Below are positions 35,592-44,877 of a stretch of DNA of 64,000 bases, piece after piece; the first letter of the stretch is position 1; every line of letters starts with the position of its first letter. Below the pieces are notes generated by a model. That model did not search any database. It saw only the letters and a list, made by a program, of their open reading frames with translations, and was not told where the DNA came from. The position numbers and the translations under genes are program-made. The stretch comes from an uncultured Porphyromonadaceae bacterium (GTDB taxonomy: Bacteria > Bacteroidota > Bacteroidia > Bacteroidales > Muribaculaceae), in the NCBI GenBank assembly GCA_902495075.1, contig CABUVO010000003.1:1-64000 (forward strand), written 5' to 3'.

Positions 35592-37493
35592 ATGTGTGAA
35601 CATTGTCATAATCATTCAACATACAAGGTGGAAATTTTCTCCGGCATGCTCCTCCTCATTACCCTTATTCTGGAGCATTCCGGCATTTTGAACCGGATAG
35701 CCGATGCTTGCGGCATAAAGCTCAATATTGCTGAAATTATCCTTTATCTTCTCGCACTTATACCCGTAGGATTTCCGGTGGTCAGAGAGATGGTGGAATC
35801 CTGGACAAAGGGTAGTTTTATGAATGAGTTTACTCTTATGGTTGCCGCAACTGTGGGGGCATTCGTCATCGGAGAATATCCGGAGGGAGTGGCGGTGCTT
35901 CTCTTTTATTCATTCGGAGAAAAGTTGGAAAACTCGGCATCCGATGATGTGAAGCGACGCATAAAGGCTCTACTCGGCAAGCTGCCTGATGAAGCGACAG
36001 TAAAGGAAAACGGCATATTGAGCAAAGTCAGTCCCAAAGATCTCAAGCCGGGATCTATATTGTTAGTAAAACCGGGTGAAAGAGTAGCGATAGACGCAAC
36101 TCTAATGGGAGATCATGATGTGGAGTTTGACACGTCGGCAATCACCGGGGAATCCGTGCCCCGTGCATATAAACCGGGAGAGGAGATATCCTCAGGCATG
36201 ATTCCTGTTGACCAAGCAATTGAATTGAAGACATTGCGTGCATTCTCCGACTCTTCCATGAGCCGCATAATGAAAATGATAGAGGAGGCACAAGCCACGA
36301 AATCGCCTACAGAGAATCTTTTGCGCAGAATCACGAAGTGGTACACCCCGGTGGTCTTTATCCTTGCCCTTCTTGTCTTCTTCATCCCTTGGATAGTTGA
36401 TGTTGTCAATGGCAATGCGTTTGACTGGATGAAATGGATGCGCCGTTCTCTCGTATTCCTTGTATGCTCTTGCCCTTGTGCACTTGTTGTCAGCATACCG
36501 CTCAGCTATTTCGCGTCGCTGGGGAACGCTTCGCGTCGCGGACTCCTCTTCAAGGGTTCCAAATATGTTGACGGCATGAGGGACGTTGATACCGTGGTGT
36601 TTGACAAGACCGGCACGCTCACAACAGGAAAATTCCATATCTCAGCCATAGCACCGGCGGAAGGCATCGACAAAAGCCAGGTACTCTCAGTTGCGGCAGC
36701 CCTCGATGCGGAATCGAGCCATCCCCTTGCGGAGGCAATACTATCTCAGGCGAAAGCTGATGGCATTGAAGAACCGACGGCTTCAGATGTCAAAACCGTT
36801 TCCCACGGCATCACAGGTATGATTGGAGGAAAGGAAGCTGCTGCAGGCTCGCGAACACTTATGCACCGCATGAAAACTGATGTGCCTGCAGCAAATTCTG
36901 ATGCAACAGAAATATGTGTTGCCCTTGACGGCAAATACATAGGCTCTATATATCTACTCGACACTGTCAAACCGGAAGCAGCCGATGCTATTCGCCGCCT
37001 TCATGACCTTGGGATAAGATCGGTAGAGATATTATCAGGGGATAGAGAGGAAGCGGTTAAACGCGTTGCAAAGGAGATTGGAGCAGACAAAAGCCATGCC
37101 TCTCTCCTTCCGGAAGATAAGAAAAATATTATTTCCGAACTTATTCAGCAAGGACATAAGGTTGCTTTTGTGGGCGACGGCATCAATGATGCCCCGGCAA
37201 TAGCTGCTGCAAATGTCGGAGTGGCGATGGGCACACTTGGCACAGATGTAGCAATGCAGAGCAGTGATGTAGTGATTGCTGGAGATAATCTTGAGAAATT
37301 GCCGGAGGCGATAACGCTTGCAAGAAAAGTAAGAAGGGTCGTGACAGAGAATGTCACCTTTGCAATCGGAGTCAAAGCATTGGTAATGATTCTCGGCGCA
37401 TTCGGGATTGCCTCACTTTGGGCAGCCGTTTTTGCAGATACCGGCGTAACCCTCATCACAATACTCTGGACACTTCTCCGTCTACGCAAATAA
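35592..37493 (+). CDS. P1B-type Zn/Cd-exporting ATPase
   Basis: 633 aa from the ATG at 35592; an open frame extends to 35466 but it would run through the 40-bp palindrome. A short metal-binding N-terminus MCEHCHNHS replaces the usual HMA domain. Core motifs: TGESVP near residue 185, the membrane metal site SCPCAL near residue 295, DKTGTLTTG near residue 338, SSHPLAEA, and GDGINDAPA near residue 530. In the last two helices are a Lys (GVKALVM) and an Asp (FADTGVTLI), both expected in Zn(II)/Cd(II)/Pb(II) pumps of the ZntA group. It exports surplus zinc and is probably controlled by the Fur-family gene 41 nt downstream. Confidence 0.9.
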   Translation: MCEHCHNHSTYKVEIFSGMLLLITLILEHSGILNRIADACGIKLNIAEIILYLLALIPVGFPVVREMVESWTKGSFMNEFTLMVAATVGAFVIGEYPEGVAVLLFYSFGEKLENSASDDVKRRIKALLGKLPDEATVKENGILSKVSPKDLKPGSILLVKPGERVAIDATLMGDHDVEFDTSAITGESVPRAYKPGEEISSGMIPVDQAIELKTLRAFSDSSMSRIMKMIEEAQATKSPTENLLRRITKWYTPVVFILALLVFFIPWIVDVVNGNAFDWMKWMRRSLVFLVCSCPCALVVSIPLSYFASLGNASRRGLLFKGSKYVDGMRDVDTVVFDKTGTLTTGKFHISAIAPAEGIDKSQVLSVAAALDAESSHPLAEAILSQAKADGIEEPTASDVKTVSHGITGMIGGKEAAAGSRTLMHRMKTDVPAANSDATEICVALDGKYIGSIYLLDTVKPEAADAIRRLHDLGIRSVEILSGDREEAVKRVAKEIGADKSHASLLPEDKKNIISELIQQGHKVAFVGDGINDAPAIAAANVGVAMGTLGTDVAMQSSDVVIAGDNLEKLPEAITLARKVRRVVTENVTFAIGVKALVMILGAFGIASLWAAVFADTGVTLITILWTLLRLRK

Positions 37494-37534
37494 ACCGGGA
37501 TATTTAGCGTTGATAAAATAAGTAAGTTTTGGTT

Positions 37535-37990
37535 ATGGACATGTCTCTTGAAAATAGGATGAAATCTCATGGCGTACGCCCTACGGCGGTGCGTAACCTG
37601 ATATTGTCGGTTCTCGACAATACCACGCACCCGATCTCAGCACTCGACATAGAGACATGTCTTGACACGGTTGACCGCTCATCAATCACCCGTGCTCTTG
37701 CATTATTCACGGAAAAAGGACTCGTACATATCATTGACGATGGCAGTGGCTCGGCGAAATATGAGATGTGTCGTGCTGCACATTCCCACTCGAACGATCA
37801 CGAAAATACACACTCTCACGACAGCCATCTCGACCACGATGACCTTCACGCCCACTTCCACTGCACAGTCTGCGGCAAGACCATCTGTCTCCCTTCCGCT
37901 CCCATTCCCGCCATCGACCTCCCCTCCGGCTTCACTCCCACCTCCGCCACCTACATAATAACCGGCACCTGCCCCGCCTGCTCCAAATAG
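37535..37990 (+). CDS. Fur-family repressor with His-rich loop
   Basis: 151 aa with the ATG at 37535; a TTG two codons earlier is also open. An N-terminal winged helix (MKSHGVRPTAVRNLILSVLDN ... SSITRALALFTEKGLVHII) is followed by a His/Asp-rich stretch of about 30 residues (HSHSNDHENTHSHDSH, then LHAHFHC) and a zinc-type CTVCGK...CPAC pair. This is the Fur/Zur/PerR layout. Cotranscription with a P1B zinc pump suggests zinc sensing. The long His-rich insertion between the DNA-binding and dimer parts is unusual and may extend metal capacity. Confidence 0.85.
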   Translation: MDMSLENRMKSHGVRPTAVRNLILSVLDNTTHPISALDIETCLDTVDRSSITRALALFTEKGLVHIIDDGSGSAKYEMCRAAHSHSNDHENTHSHDSHLDHDDLHAHFHCTVCGKTICLPSAPIPAIDLPSGFTPTSATYIITGTCPACSK

Positions 37991-38019
37991 CTTATACGTC
38001 AAAATATAAGGCGAGTAAA

Positions 38020-38051
38020 GCTTTTTATATAAGAAATTTGTTGTATCTTTG
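38020..38051 (+). promoter_or_regulatory. Promoter of the GNAT toxin-antitoxin pair
   Basis: TATCTTTG at 38044-38051 is an exact TAnnTTTG -7 box. The -33 region is only T-rich (GCTTTTT at 38020-38026). The predicted start near 38058 leaves about 19 nt before the ATG at 38077. Confidence 0.5.
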
Positions 38052-38076
38052 CATAAATAATTAAACACATTTCATT

Positions 38077-38229
38077 ATGGCTCGACCAATAAAAGAAACT
38101 CCAATACTTTTTGGTGAGGATGCCAAACGTTTTGAGCAACGAATGAAAAATCCTCCTAAAGAATCACACACAGACCGTTGCAGACGAGAAGCCAATTATC
38201 GCGCTGCTATGTCTATGTTTGTAAAATAA
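38077..38229 (+). CDS. 50-aa antitoxin-like protein upstream of GNAT
   Basis: Short gene: MARPIKETPILFGEDAKRF, EQRMKNPPKESHTDRC, RREANYRAAMSMFVK. It is highly charged and helical, with a basic end, like the small proteins encoded directly before GNAT-type toxins in Bacteroidetes. It has its own good promoter, an ATG start and a stop 5 nt before the acetyltransferase ATG. Likely role: to bind the toxin and autorepress the operon. The family is not firmly named; the call rests on gene order and composition. Confidence 0.65.
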   Translation: MARPIKETPILFGEDAKRFEQRMKNPPKESHTDRCRREANYRAAMSMFVK

Positions 38230-38234
38230 ACACC

Positions 38235-38786
38235 ATGACAGCTTCCGAAATAGCACAACGCTATCAAATCCGACGTCTCGGAAAAGGTGAAACCGTTTTA
38301 TCTTTTGATTGCGGAGATAGAGATTTGAATGACTTTATTTTAAATGAAGCAATTCTTTACCGACAAGCTCGATTAGCTGTCACATACGTTATTGAAGTCA
38401 AGGACTCAACTAAAGTTGTTGGCTTTTTCAGTCTTGCAAACGATCGAATTTCAATCTCCGATTTTGAAAATAAAACTGAATTCAATCGCTTTCGGAAGAA
38501 ACGGTTTATAAATGAGAAACGTCTCAAAAGTTATCCGGCAGCTAAAATTTGCAGACTTGGCATTGATTTATCCGCGAAAGGACAGTCACTTGGAACATTT
38601 ATTCTTGATTTCATCAAGTCTTATTTTGTAATTGACAATAAAACCGGCTGTCGTTTTATTACAGTAGACGCATATACTAATGCAGTACCATTTTATCTCA
38701 AAAACAATTTCTTGCCACTAAGTTCCGAAGCCGACACCGATCATACCAAACTACTTTTCTTCGACCTCGATGCAATCGAAGAATAA
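38235..38786 (+). CDS. GNAT acetyltransferase, probable toxin
   Basis: 183 aa from the ATG at 38235. The opening FDCGDRDLNDFILNEA, then VTYVIEVKDSTKVVGFFSLAND, and the acetyl-CoA loop KICRLGIDLSAKGQSLGTFILDF are typical of TacT/AtaT-like GNAT toxins that acetylate aminoacyl-tRNA. A late C-terminal ITVDAYTNAVPFYLKNNF completes the fold. It is paired with the 50-aa gene 5 nt upstream. An alternative is an ordinary acetyltransferase, but the gene pair and the AT-rich composition favour a toxin-antitoxin module acquired horizontally. Confidence 0.75.
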   Translation: MTASEIAQRYQIRRLGKGETVLSFDCGDRDLNDFILNEAILYRQARLAVTYVIEVKDSTKVVGFFSLANDRISISDFENKTEFNRFRKKRFINEKRLKSYPAAKICRLGIDLSAKGQSLGTFILDFIKSYFVIDNKTGCRFITVDAYTNAVPFYLKNNFLPLSSEADTDHTKLLFFDLDAIEE

Positions 38787-38920
38787 ATAACTTTTTGTAA
38801 ACACACTTGATACGACTTTGACAGATTAATAAATATCAACGCGGGAAAGAAATTTTTTGGAGAGGATGTAGTTTTGGGAAAGAAGATGCGTCTAAAGGTG
38901 TGAAAGCACGAAAGAAAGTG

Positions 38921-39412
38921 ATGAATAAAACAGCTAATAATCAGAATCTCGAATTCCAACGGATTGTCATGGAGCAGAAATCCACGATTTATTCGGTCTG
39001 CTACATGTTTGCTACGTCGAAGATGGAGGCGGACGATCTCTTCCAAGAGTCACTGGTCAACATGTGGCAGGGATTCGATCGGTTTCGCGGCGATAGCAAT
39101 GTCAAAACGTGGGTATATCGCGTGAGTCTCAACACGTGTATTTCGCATAAGCGGAAGAAAAAAGTGAAGACAGTGCCTCTTGATGTCTCACTGGAAATCC
39201 TCAGCGAAAATTCCCCTTCTGGGCGCCAGAACGCGATGCTCCACGACCGCATCACACGTCTCGAACCGTTCGACAGGGCAATTATCCTCCTGTGGCTCGA
39301 AGACATGCCTTACGAGGAAATCGCCGCCATCGTCGGCATCTCCGTCAAGGCTCTCGGCGTGCGTCTCGTAAGAATCCGCCAGAAACTAAAAAACCTCAAT
39401 CCACAACCTTAA
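38921..39412 (+). CDS. ECF sigma-70 factor
   Basis: 164 aa from the ATG at 38921 (MNKTANNQNLEFQ); a GTG at 38900 is less likely. Region 2: FATSKMEADDLFQESLVNMWQGFDRFRGDSNVKTWVYRVSLNTC. Region 4: RITRLEPFDRAIILLWLEDMPYEEIAAIVGISVKALGVRLVRIRQKLK. The next gene, a membrane protein, starts 11 nt after its stop and is probably the regulator partner. Target genes are unknown; the outer-membrane barrel gene that follows is a candidate. Confidence 0.88.
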   Translation: MNKTANNQNLEFQRIVMEQKSTIYSVCYMFATSKMEADDLFQESLVNMWQGFDRFRGDSNVKTWVYRVSLNTCISHKRKKKVKTVPLDVSLEILSENSPSGRQNAMLHDRITRLEPFDRAIILLWLEDMPYEEIAAIVGISVKALGVRLVRIRQKLKNLNPQP

Positions 39413-39423
39413 AAATAAGAATT

Positions 39424-40047
39424 ATGGACGAACTTAAAGAGCTCCGCGACCAGATGGCAGCAATGAGGAGCGATCTCAATAACTATGCGATTGTAAACGA
39501 CCGACTGATGCAGACCGTGATGAGACAGCGTTCGAAAAGTCTCAACTGGTTTGTAAACGCCGAACTGATTGTCACCCCCTTCCTGATATTGTTCTTCTTC
39601 GGGATATGCTACATACTGCACATGTCGATGTGGTTGGCGATCACGATGTCGGTAGCATGCATAATCAGCGGTATTATAGACCTTAAGACGATGAGGGTGT
39701 CGTCGAAGCTCATCAACAGTCTGAGCCTCCGCGACCTCCGCTCATATCTAATCCGCCAGAAGCGGCAGCGCACGATTCAGATGATAATAGAGCTTCCTCT
39801 CTGCATGGCATGGCTCGTGTGGTTCATGCTTGACTATTTCAGCAACGAAGTAATGTTTGCCGACCTTCAGAAATCAGCGATTTTCCAATGGGTAAAGATA
39901 ATAGCAATCGCGATAACTGCGATAATCGCCATCATCGTGATAGCCGTAATCTTCAAGAAATCGCAGCGTGTCAACGACACCATGATCGAAGACATCGATT
40001 TGCAGACATGTGACGACGAAGCGATTGACTCAACTTTCACAAGCTAA
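39424..40047 (+). CDS. Small membrane protein paired with the ECF sigma factor
   Basis: 207 aa from the ATG at 39424; a longer frame from 39292 lies inside the sigma gene in another phase. A short cytoplasmic helix MDELKELRDQMAAMRSDLNNY is followed by four hydrophobic segments in two hairpins (about residues 45-85 and 125-185) and an acidic tail. No zinc-finger or FecR anti-sigma domain is visible. Such sigma-membrane pairs are common in Bacteroidales, and an anti-sigma role is inferred from gene order only. Confidence 0.6.
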   Translation: MDELKELRDQMAAMRSDLNNYAIVNDRLMQTVMRQRSKSLNWFVNAELIVTPFLILFFFGICYILHMSMWLAITMSVACIISGIIDLKTMRVSSKLINSLSLRDLRSYLIRQKRQRTIQMIIELPLCMAWLVWFMLDYFSNEVMFADLQKSAIFQWVKIIAIAITAIIAIIVIAVIFKKSQRVNDTMIEDIDLQTCDDEAIDSTFTS

Positions 40048-40063
40048 GTTTTTTAATTGAAAA

Positions 40064-40771
40064 TTACCATTCGAAAGCGGCGGTTACGCCGATACTGTTG
40101 AGGGTGACGTTACGTTGCCAGCGGCTCCAGTAGTTGGATGTAAGGAGTTTGTAGGTGACGCCGATATCAAAGGCTTGCTTTGGATTGTTCTTGCTGAGCG
40201 GTATACGCACTCCCATTGATGGCTGCAGATAGAAATATTCCTGATTCGTCAGATAACCATTGTTGATGCGGATATAATCATCGCTGCAAAGGAATGAACA
40301 ACCGATCTTAAGGTCTATAAAGAATGCGGCACTTGATCCTGGCTCACCATTAGCAGGATTACCTCCGATATTGAAACGGAAATCAGTAAATAACGGTATC
40401 ATCACAGCATTTACGGAGCTGCTATGGTTTGTATCGAATCCATCTCCCGGATTCGAAGGATCCGTCCAATCATCTCCCCAATTGTCGTTGACATTCGAAA
40501 AAAGGAAATCAACACCTAAACCCACACCCATGTAAAACCAATTCGAATAACGGAAACCCTGCGATGTCGAGACCGTAAGGAAATTGGCTTTATAATGACC
40601 GAGACCTTGAGTATATGAAGTCTCAATAAATCCCTTATAGTTCACTGAACCTGAAAGGGCAGGCTGAATCAGTCCAGACAAACGATTGGCAAGTTCATAA
40701 TACTGCGCCATAGCGTGAACATTCACCAACGCCATCACTGAAACAATTAAAGTACGTAATAATCTTCTCAT
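40064..40771 (-). CDS. Outer-membrane beta-barrel protein, unknown function
   Basis: 235 aa. Signal peptide residues 1-22 ends VHAMA-Q. Alternating strands with aromatic girdles (GFRYSNWFYMGVGLGVDFLF, NAVMIPLFTDFRFNIGG, EYFYLQPSMGVRIPL) and a terminal VTAAFEW match an 8-10-strand OMP_b-brl-type barrel. The centre carries a polar loop with NVNDNWGDDWTDPSNPGDGFDTN that might bind cations. It converges on the sigma/membrane pair. Confidence 0.65.
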   Translation of the reverse strand: MRRLLRTLIVSVMALVNVHAMAQYYELANRLSGLIQPALSGSVNYKGFIETSYTQGLGHYKANFLTVSTSQGFRYSNWFYMGVGLGVDFLFSNVNDNWGDDWTDPSNPGDGFDTNHSSSVNAVMIPLFTDFRFNIGGNPANGEPGSSAAFFIDLKIGCSFLCSDDYIRINNGYLTNQEYFYLQPSMGVRIPLSKNNPKQAFDIGVTYKLLTSNYWSRWQRNVTLNSIGVTAAFEW

Positions 40772-41054
40772 AGCATATGGTTCTATAAATTGTTTTAAGT
40801 ATGATCCGCAAATTAGTTAATTCATTAAATAATTTCGATGTCCTACTTATAATAAAACAATTCAGATATTCAATTTGATGCTTAAACAAAAAAATCCGCG
40901 TTTATTGGGCTGCGCCTGATAAATCGGAATTTAAATTTTTAAATAATTATCTGATTTTTAAACTTCCTCACGGAAAACCGTGATTTCAAAAAGATTTCTT
41001 TTTCCTTATTTTGCATGTACAATGCATGTTTCGAATATTTAACAACTTAATATT
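40772..41054. other. AT-rich divergent spacer
   Basis: Between two divergent genes. It shows a CACGG-AAAA-CCGTG hairpin near 40973-40986 and a loose inverted pair (AAATCGGA near 40921 against TCTGATTT near 40950). Promoter-like TATTTTG (41007-41013) is one base short of the usual spacing. Nothing is coding. Confidence 0.3.
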
Positions 41055-44000
41055 ATGAGCAAATTAAGGAAATCCGGCATCATTTCTACCATTTTAGTGT
41101 TAATGATGTTTTGCGCCGTAGTGCCAATACATGCGCAATTATATGTCGAAAAGACTTTCACGGGCGAGGAAATCAACAATAACTGGCGCTTGCTGGATAT
41201 TGACGAGACTACACCCCGTGAATGGGCTGGAACCGCTACCATCGATTATACTACCGGCTCTGAAATGTATCTCATCTCTAAAAATTCTTTTGCAGATGTA
41301 TCGAAGATAGTTATAACGTATGAGAATACATCCGGCAGAGTGCTATTCAATATCTATGAAGCCAAGGTTGGTGACACGCCATTCAATAATAGCAACAATC
41401 TGGAAGAGGGGGAAGTATTCGATTCATATGTCTGGGAGAAGCCTTCGGCAACGACCCCATGGGGCAATATATCCTTGATGACACAATTCAACAAGGGGAC
41501 AAGTACTTCTGTTACCATAAGAAGCATTACCATTACGTATGACAGCACTGGAGCAAGAAATCTTCGGTGGTCGTCAAGCTCAGCCACTGCTACCTTGGGA
41601 AGTGACTTCACTGCCCCTACCCTCCAAGGGAGATATCTTGGAGGCATCAGATATTCAAGCAGCGACATAAATGTGGCAACAGTAGAAGCATCGACAGGAG
41701 AGGTAACGATTATTGACCAAGGTGAAACGACCATTACCGCCTCTGCTAAGGCTGACGGACCATGGAAAGAGGAATCTGCGTCTTATAAGCTTACAGTGAC
41801 ACGACCGACATCCTTCGTAAGCGAGACCATTGATGTGACCACACCTGGCTCGCTACAGGATATGCTTCTTGATCTTCCAACGCGTCCTAAGGAACTCACG
41901 ATAACAGGCAACATCAACGCAACCGACATAAATTATATCAATTCCGGTGCTGGTAAAATTGCAGGTGTGACCATTCTCGATCTATCAAATGTGAAACTGG
42001 TTGCCAGTGACATTCCTTATAATACTACACAAATAGGCACATCTGATGTGGGAATCGGAGCAATCATGATCCAATTCTATATATCCGATGAATGCCGCAT
42101 CGAGACAGTCAGCACCGGCGGCTCACTTGGTGGCAGCGGAACTTTATATAAAGTTTACAGCAATGCTCTTGCAGGAGGATTCTTTAATAATAAAAACCTG
42201 ACACGTGTCATATTGCCCCGGGATCTGCCAGCCATCGGAATGTACATGTTCAACGGATCAATGGTTGAAAATATAGTCATGCCAGATTCTCCCTCTGAAA
42301 TAGGAGTGCTTGCCTTCGCAGGATGCGCTCTGAAATCAATCTCTGTTCCAGCATCAGTGACAAAAATAGGCAATGCCGCCTTCCAGGGATCTGCAATATC
42401 GGATATAACCCTACCGGAATCTTGTATTGAAATCGGGGATTGTGCATTCAAAGATACGAAACTAAACTACATAAACCTTAAACATTTACAGTTCATCGGG
42501 GAAGATGCTTTTGAAGGTGTTCCATTAACAGGAACTATAGATCTTAGCAACATAACGAATATACCGACGGGGGCATTTGCATATACCAAGGTCAATGAAA
42601 TCATATTCTCTTCTGCACTCAAAACGATTGGGGCATCGGCATTCAAAAACAACTTGAATCTTAAGGTCATCACTCTCCCAGAAGGTCTTGAATCCGTTGG
42701 AAACTATGCCTTCAATGACTGTCAGTCACTTACCTCCATAGTTCTGCCTGAATCTCTTGTCTCCATCGGAGAGTATGCCTTCCCTCTGGAATGGGGATTA
42801 AAACAGCCTGCTGAAAACAACATAATCTATATCGGAAAAGTCGCCTACCAGCTTGCCTCAAACCCCACACCTGTAAGCGAGCTTACTTTCAAAGAGGGTA
42901 CTGTTGCAATATCTTCAGGCTTACTGAATGTTGCAAGAGCTGGGTCTGAGAAGACAGCATTTGTGAATGGGATTAAGAAAATAGTATTCCCCTCCTCGTT
43001 GAGATACATCGGGAATAAAGACGACCATGATTGCTACTCTTTCCAAGAAATGAAGAACCTTGAGGAAGTGGTACTTAATGATGGTCTTCTACAGATAGGT
43101 CACTATGCCTTTTCCGATTGTCCTAAACTTGATATCAGTTATTGGCCCGAAAGCCTTGAATACATCGGCTATCGTGCTTTTCGCAACACCAACATCAGCA
43201 CTCTAATTTTAGGCAAACACTTAAAATATGCGGGCGCACAAAGTTTCTGGGGATGCTCAGCATTGTATGATTTGAAACTTTATTCTCCAAACCTAATTAT
43301 CGGTAGCCAGTATTATTGGGATCAGGAAGACGAATCATATTGCATTTTTACAGCCAATGGGCTTGAGTCAGTCACTATCGGTGCGGAAGTAGAGAAGGTT
43401 CCAGGCAGTTTCTTAAATGATGCTTCCATCAGAACCAATCTGAGACGTCTTATCATAGAGCCATCCTCCACACCATTAGAAATCAGACAATACGCATTTT
43501 ATAGATTCCCGCTTACAATAGATAACTTTCCTCGTCCGATAAAGTACGTAGGGCAATCCGCATTCTCGGAATGCAACTTCTCATGCGACATTGATCTCGA
43601 CAATTGCAAATATTTTGGCAACAACGCGTTTGAAGGGAGCTCAGGTATAACAAGTATTACGCTTAATGATGATGTTGAATATTTAGGAGACAGAGCTTTT
43701 TACAATGTGGCTACACTCGATTCCGTATATTACAATATCCCTAACATCGAAAAATCCTTCAATGGGAAAGGGTTTATTCAGCCATTCTATGAATGTAGCA
43801 ATCTTAAATCGCTTGTGATAGGGAAAGATGTGGAATATATCGGACAATACGAATTCTCCAATCTTTCGGCTCTTGAAAACATTACTTTTGAATCTCGCGA
43901 TGAAAAGACCCGTGCAGAAGCTGTATCGTTACAGATCGACAACCATGCCTTCCGGTTCGCTCCAATGAGCAGCCTATCATTACCAAACTGCCGCACTGCC

Positions 44001-44789
44001 ATTGGTGATTATGTCTTCGGTAACTGCACCAATCTCCGGGAAATCAGATTCAGCGAAGGACTCGAAAATATCGGGAAAGGTGCTTTCTATTCATCTGGAG
44101 TGGACCACATTGATTTTCCGAAGACCTTTATGGCATTCACCGGTGAAAATGCGTTCCAATCCGCCTCCAATCTCAATGCTTTGTATTTTCACACGCAGCA
44201 GACCCCTGCCAACCTTGCGAATGCCGGTCTCAGGCAAACAGTTGTGGTCTATGTTCCTCAAACTGCTGTTGAAAATTACAAACAATCAACTTCCAATGAA
44301 GTGCGTCCAATCAGTATAAGCTCATTCTCCATCAGCAAGCAAGAGATCACGATGCAAGAGAACAACTCCAAGCAGCTGACAGCTCTAATATCCCCGCAAG
44401 ACAATTCTGGGCTACAGATCAACTGGACTACTTCCAATCCTGATGTCGCATCTGTAGATGCAAACGGGATGGTGCTTGCAAAGAAACAGGGTGAGGCTAC
44501 AATCACCGCATCCATTGCCTTTATGGAGGGTTATGTTGCCACATGTAAAGTCAAAGTCGGCGACAGCTCTGACATAAACGATATTGACGCCGAAGGCTGC
44601 AATGTCAGGATAATTACCAGACCAGGTTGCCTTGAGATTCTTGGAGGAAATCCCGATGACACAGTGCGGATATACACCATTGATGGTAGTCTTGTCTTCT
44701 GCAATACAGGCAAGGTAATTGAAGGGCTTACCCAAGGCATCTATATTGTCACCATCGGCAATCAAACTTTTAAGGTTACCATAAACTGA
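41055..44789 (+). CDS. BspA-like leucine-rich-repeat surface protein with Big_2 domains and T9SS tail
   Basis: 1244 aa. Signal peptide ends HA-Q near residue 28. A jelly-roll-like N-terminal part and a Big_2-type domain (about 165-250) come first. More than 15 LRR_5 repeats follow, with patterns such as NKNLTRVILPRDLPAIGMYMF, LKSISVPASVTKIGNAAF and ISDITLPESCIEIGDCAF (about 330-1085). A second Big_2 domain (about 1090-1165) and a Por-type sorting domain (VRIYTIDGSLVF, GLTQGIYIVTIGNQTFKV) end the protein. It would be exported through T9SS and attached to the surface. Adhesion or host-matrix binding is known for BspA relatives and is inferred here. Confidence 0.85.
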   Translation: MSKLRKSGIISTILVLMMFCAVVPIHAQLYVEKTFTGEEINNNWRLLDIDETTPREWAGTATIDYTTGSEMYLISKNSFADVSKIVITYENTSGRVLFNIYEAKVGDTPFNNSNNLEEGEVFDSYVWEKPSATTPWGNISLMTQFNKGTSTSVTIRSITITYDSTGARNLRWSSSSATATLGSDFTAPTLQGRYLGGIRYSSSDINVATVEASTGEVTIIDQGETTITASAKADGPWKEESASYKLTVTRPTSFVSETIDVTTPGSLQDMLLDLPTRPKELTITGNINATDINYINSGAGKIAGVTILDLSNVKLVASDIPYNTTQIGTSDVGIGAIMIQFYISDECRIETVSTGGSLGGSGTLYKVYSNALAGGFFNNKNLTRVILPRDLPAIGMYMFNGSMVENIVMPDSPSEIGVLAFAGCALKSISVPASVTKIGNAAFQGSAISDITLPESCIEIGDCAFKDTKLNYINLKHLQFIGEDAFEGVPLTGTIDLSNITNIPTGAFAYTKVNEIIFSSALKTIGASAFKNNLNLKVITLPEGLESVGNYAFNDCQSLTSIVLPESLVSIGEYAFPLEWGLKQPAENNIIYIGKVAYQLASNPTPVSELTFKEGTVAISSGLLNVARAGSEKTAFVNGIKKIVFPSSLRYIGNKDDHDCYSFQEMKNLEEVVLNDGLLQIGHYAFSDCPKLDISYWPESLEYIGYRAFRNTNISTLILGKHLKYAGAQSFWGCSALYDLKLYSPNLIIGSQYYWDQEDESYCIFTANGLESVTIGAEVEKVPGSFLNDASIRTNLRRLIIEPSSTPLEIRQYAFYRFPLTIDNFPRPIKYVGQSAFSECNFSCDIDLDNCKYFGNNAFEGSSGITSITLNDDVEYLGDRAFYNVATLDSVYYNIPNIEKSFNGKGFIQPFYECSNLKSLVIGKDVEYIGQYEFSNLSALENITFESRDEKTRAEAVSLQIDNHAFRFAPMSSLSLPNCRTAIGDYVFGNCTNLREIRFSEGLENIGKGAFYSSGVDHIDFPKTFMAFTGENAFQSASNLNALYFHTQQTPANLANAGLRQTVVVYVPQTAVENYKQSTSNEVRPISISSFSISKQEITMQENNSKQLTALISPQDNSGLQINWTTSNPDVASVDANGMVLAKKQGEATITASIAFMEGYVATCKVKVGDSSDINDIDAEGCNVRIITRPGCLEILGGNPDDTVRIYTIDGSLVFCNTGKVIEGLTQGIYIVTIGNQTFKVTIN

Positions 44790-44817
44790 TAATTTAAGAA
44801 ACGGTTATATACAAATG

Positions 44818-44845
44818 AAGGGGCGCTCCTGACGGAACGCCCCTT
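44818..44845. terminator. Bidirectional terminator between the LRR gene and gdhA
   Basis: AAGGGGCG (44818-44825) pairs with CGCCCCTT (44838-44845), with an inner TCC-TGAC-GGA stem after one mismatch. It sits between convergent genes, 29 nt after the LRR stop and 32 nt before the gdhA stop. Confidence 0.75.
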
Positions 44846-44877
44846 CGGGTTATAGTTGGGTTGGGTTAGGAATTCAA

